DNA of 52,290 nt from CAVWDU01 sp963840725 (lineage in GTDB: Bacteria > Pseudomonadota > Gammaproteobacteria > Pseudomonadales > Halieaceae). The stretch spans positions 1-52,290 of the forward strand of contig CAWIZY010000006.1 of assembly GCA_963840725.1 (NCBI GenBank). The letters run 5' to 3'. Below, one piece after another: positions 52,141 through 52,290 of this stretch. Each line of letters opens with the position of its first letter. The stretch's first letter is position 1. A model generated the notes under the pieces. It made no database searches and was not told the DNA's origin. It worked only from the letters and a program-made list of their open reading frames with translations. The position numbers were made by a program, and so were the translations under genes.

Positions 52141-52290
52141 CGGTATCGGACTGCGGGCAGGGCTGCCGTAAGCCGAAGATTGCTAACAGGTTCCTGCAAA
52201 CCGAACACCGAACCAGAGCCGAACAGGCAACTGCAGCGGCGTGCGGCCCCCAAAGCGGACACTCATCGGGTCCAGGCTGACCGGCAGCAG
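52141..52290. other. Right edge, no supported gene
   Basis: Sequence after the antiporter relic has no recognised coding pattern on either strand. A gene could start beyond the window. Confidence 0.3.

Overview
The window looks like a chromosomal accessory region of a marine-type gammaproteobacterium. This is inferred from gene content only: a periplasmic high-potential iron-sulfur protein, a PEP-CTERM protein beside a PhoX phosphatase, c-type cytochrome P460 proteins, a secreted GH16 glucanase, Tat signals, and a thermostable-hemolysin-type operon. Base composition is mostly GC-rich. A 2.9 kb serine protease lipoprotein gene (4438-7326) and a small gene at 14713-14943 are clearly AT-richer. 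No rRNA, complete tRNA, CRISPR array or integrase is visible.

Layout. 1-1.5 kb: two broken transposase genes (IS110, IS6). 1.7-3.8 kb: two overlapping cytochrome P460 genes behind an AraC-type regulator. 3.9-4.3 kb: relics of a serine hydrolase and a flavin hydroxylase. 4.4-9.7 kb: subtilisin-like lipoprotein, IS110 fragment, enoyl-CoA hydratase, and a lipoprotein gene whose frame continues about 100 codons past its stop. 10.1-13.8 kb: a four-gene operon (thermostable-hemolysin-like protein, AMP ligase, heme-oxygenase-like diiron oxidase, SDR) in which every junction is an ATGA overlap, with a TPR gene just upstream. 15.7-20.6 kb: a 1,629-residue secreted glucanase whose GH16 domain sits inside a binding domain. 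20.8-25 kb: amidohydrolase pseudogene, M20 amidohydrolase, an unknown gene. 25.4-28.5 kb: a potassium-channel-like protein and a membrane TPR protein. 28.7-36 kb: one truncated and one frameshifted P-type ATPase, frameshifted PRPP synthetase and thymidine/AMP phosphorylase genes, and a collapsed relic of an oxoacid:ferredoxin oxidoreductase and a glutamate dehydrogenase. 36.4 kb: the 3' half of a tRNA-Met, probably an attachment-site scar. 36.8-45.7 kb: methyltransferase, PEP-CTERM protein, PhoX, enoyl-CoA isomerase, a sodium:solute symporter between two ~270 bp direct repeats, dienelactone hydrolase, PhyH-type oxygenase. 45.8-49 kb: P450 relic, an IS1111-type relic with perfect 13 bp inverted repeats, and a truncated VPS10/BNR-type hydrolase. 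49.7-52.3 kb: a small membrane protein, HiPIP, a HAD-like protein lacking the nucleophile Asp, a DUF4149 membrane protein and a cation/proton antiporter relic.

How it fits together. The genes that look intact serve surface and nutrient functions: beta-glucan cleavage, phosphate release, CoA-ester and ring-cleavage chemistry, ion transport. The four-gene operon is the best candidate for an undescribed system and probably builds or tailors a small acyl or amino-acid-derived molecule. Between these lie at least fifteen broken genes, many truncated at both ends, so the region is decaying. Several single-base frameshifts in 32-34.2 kb could instead be assembly errors.
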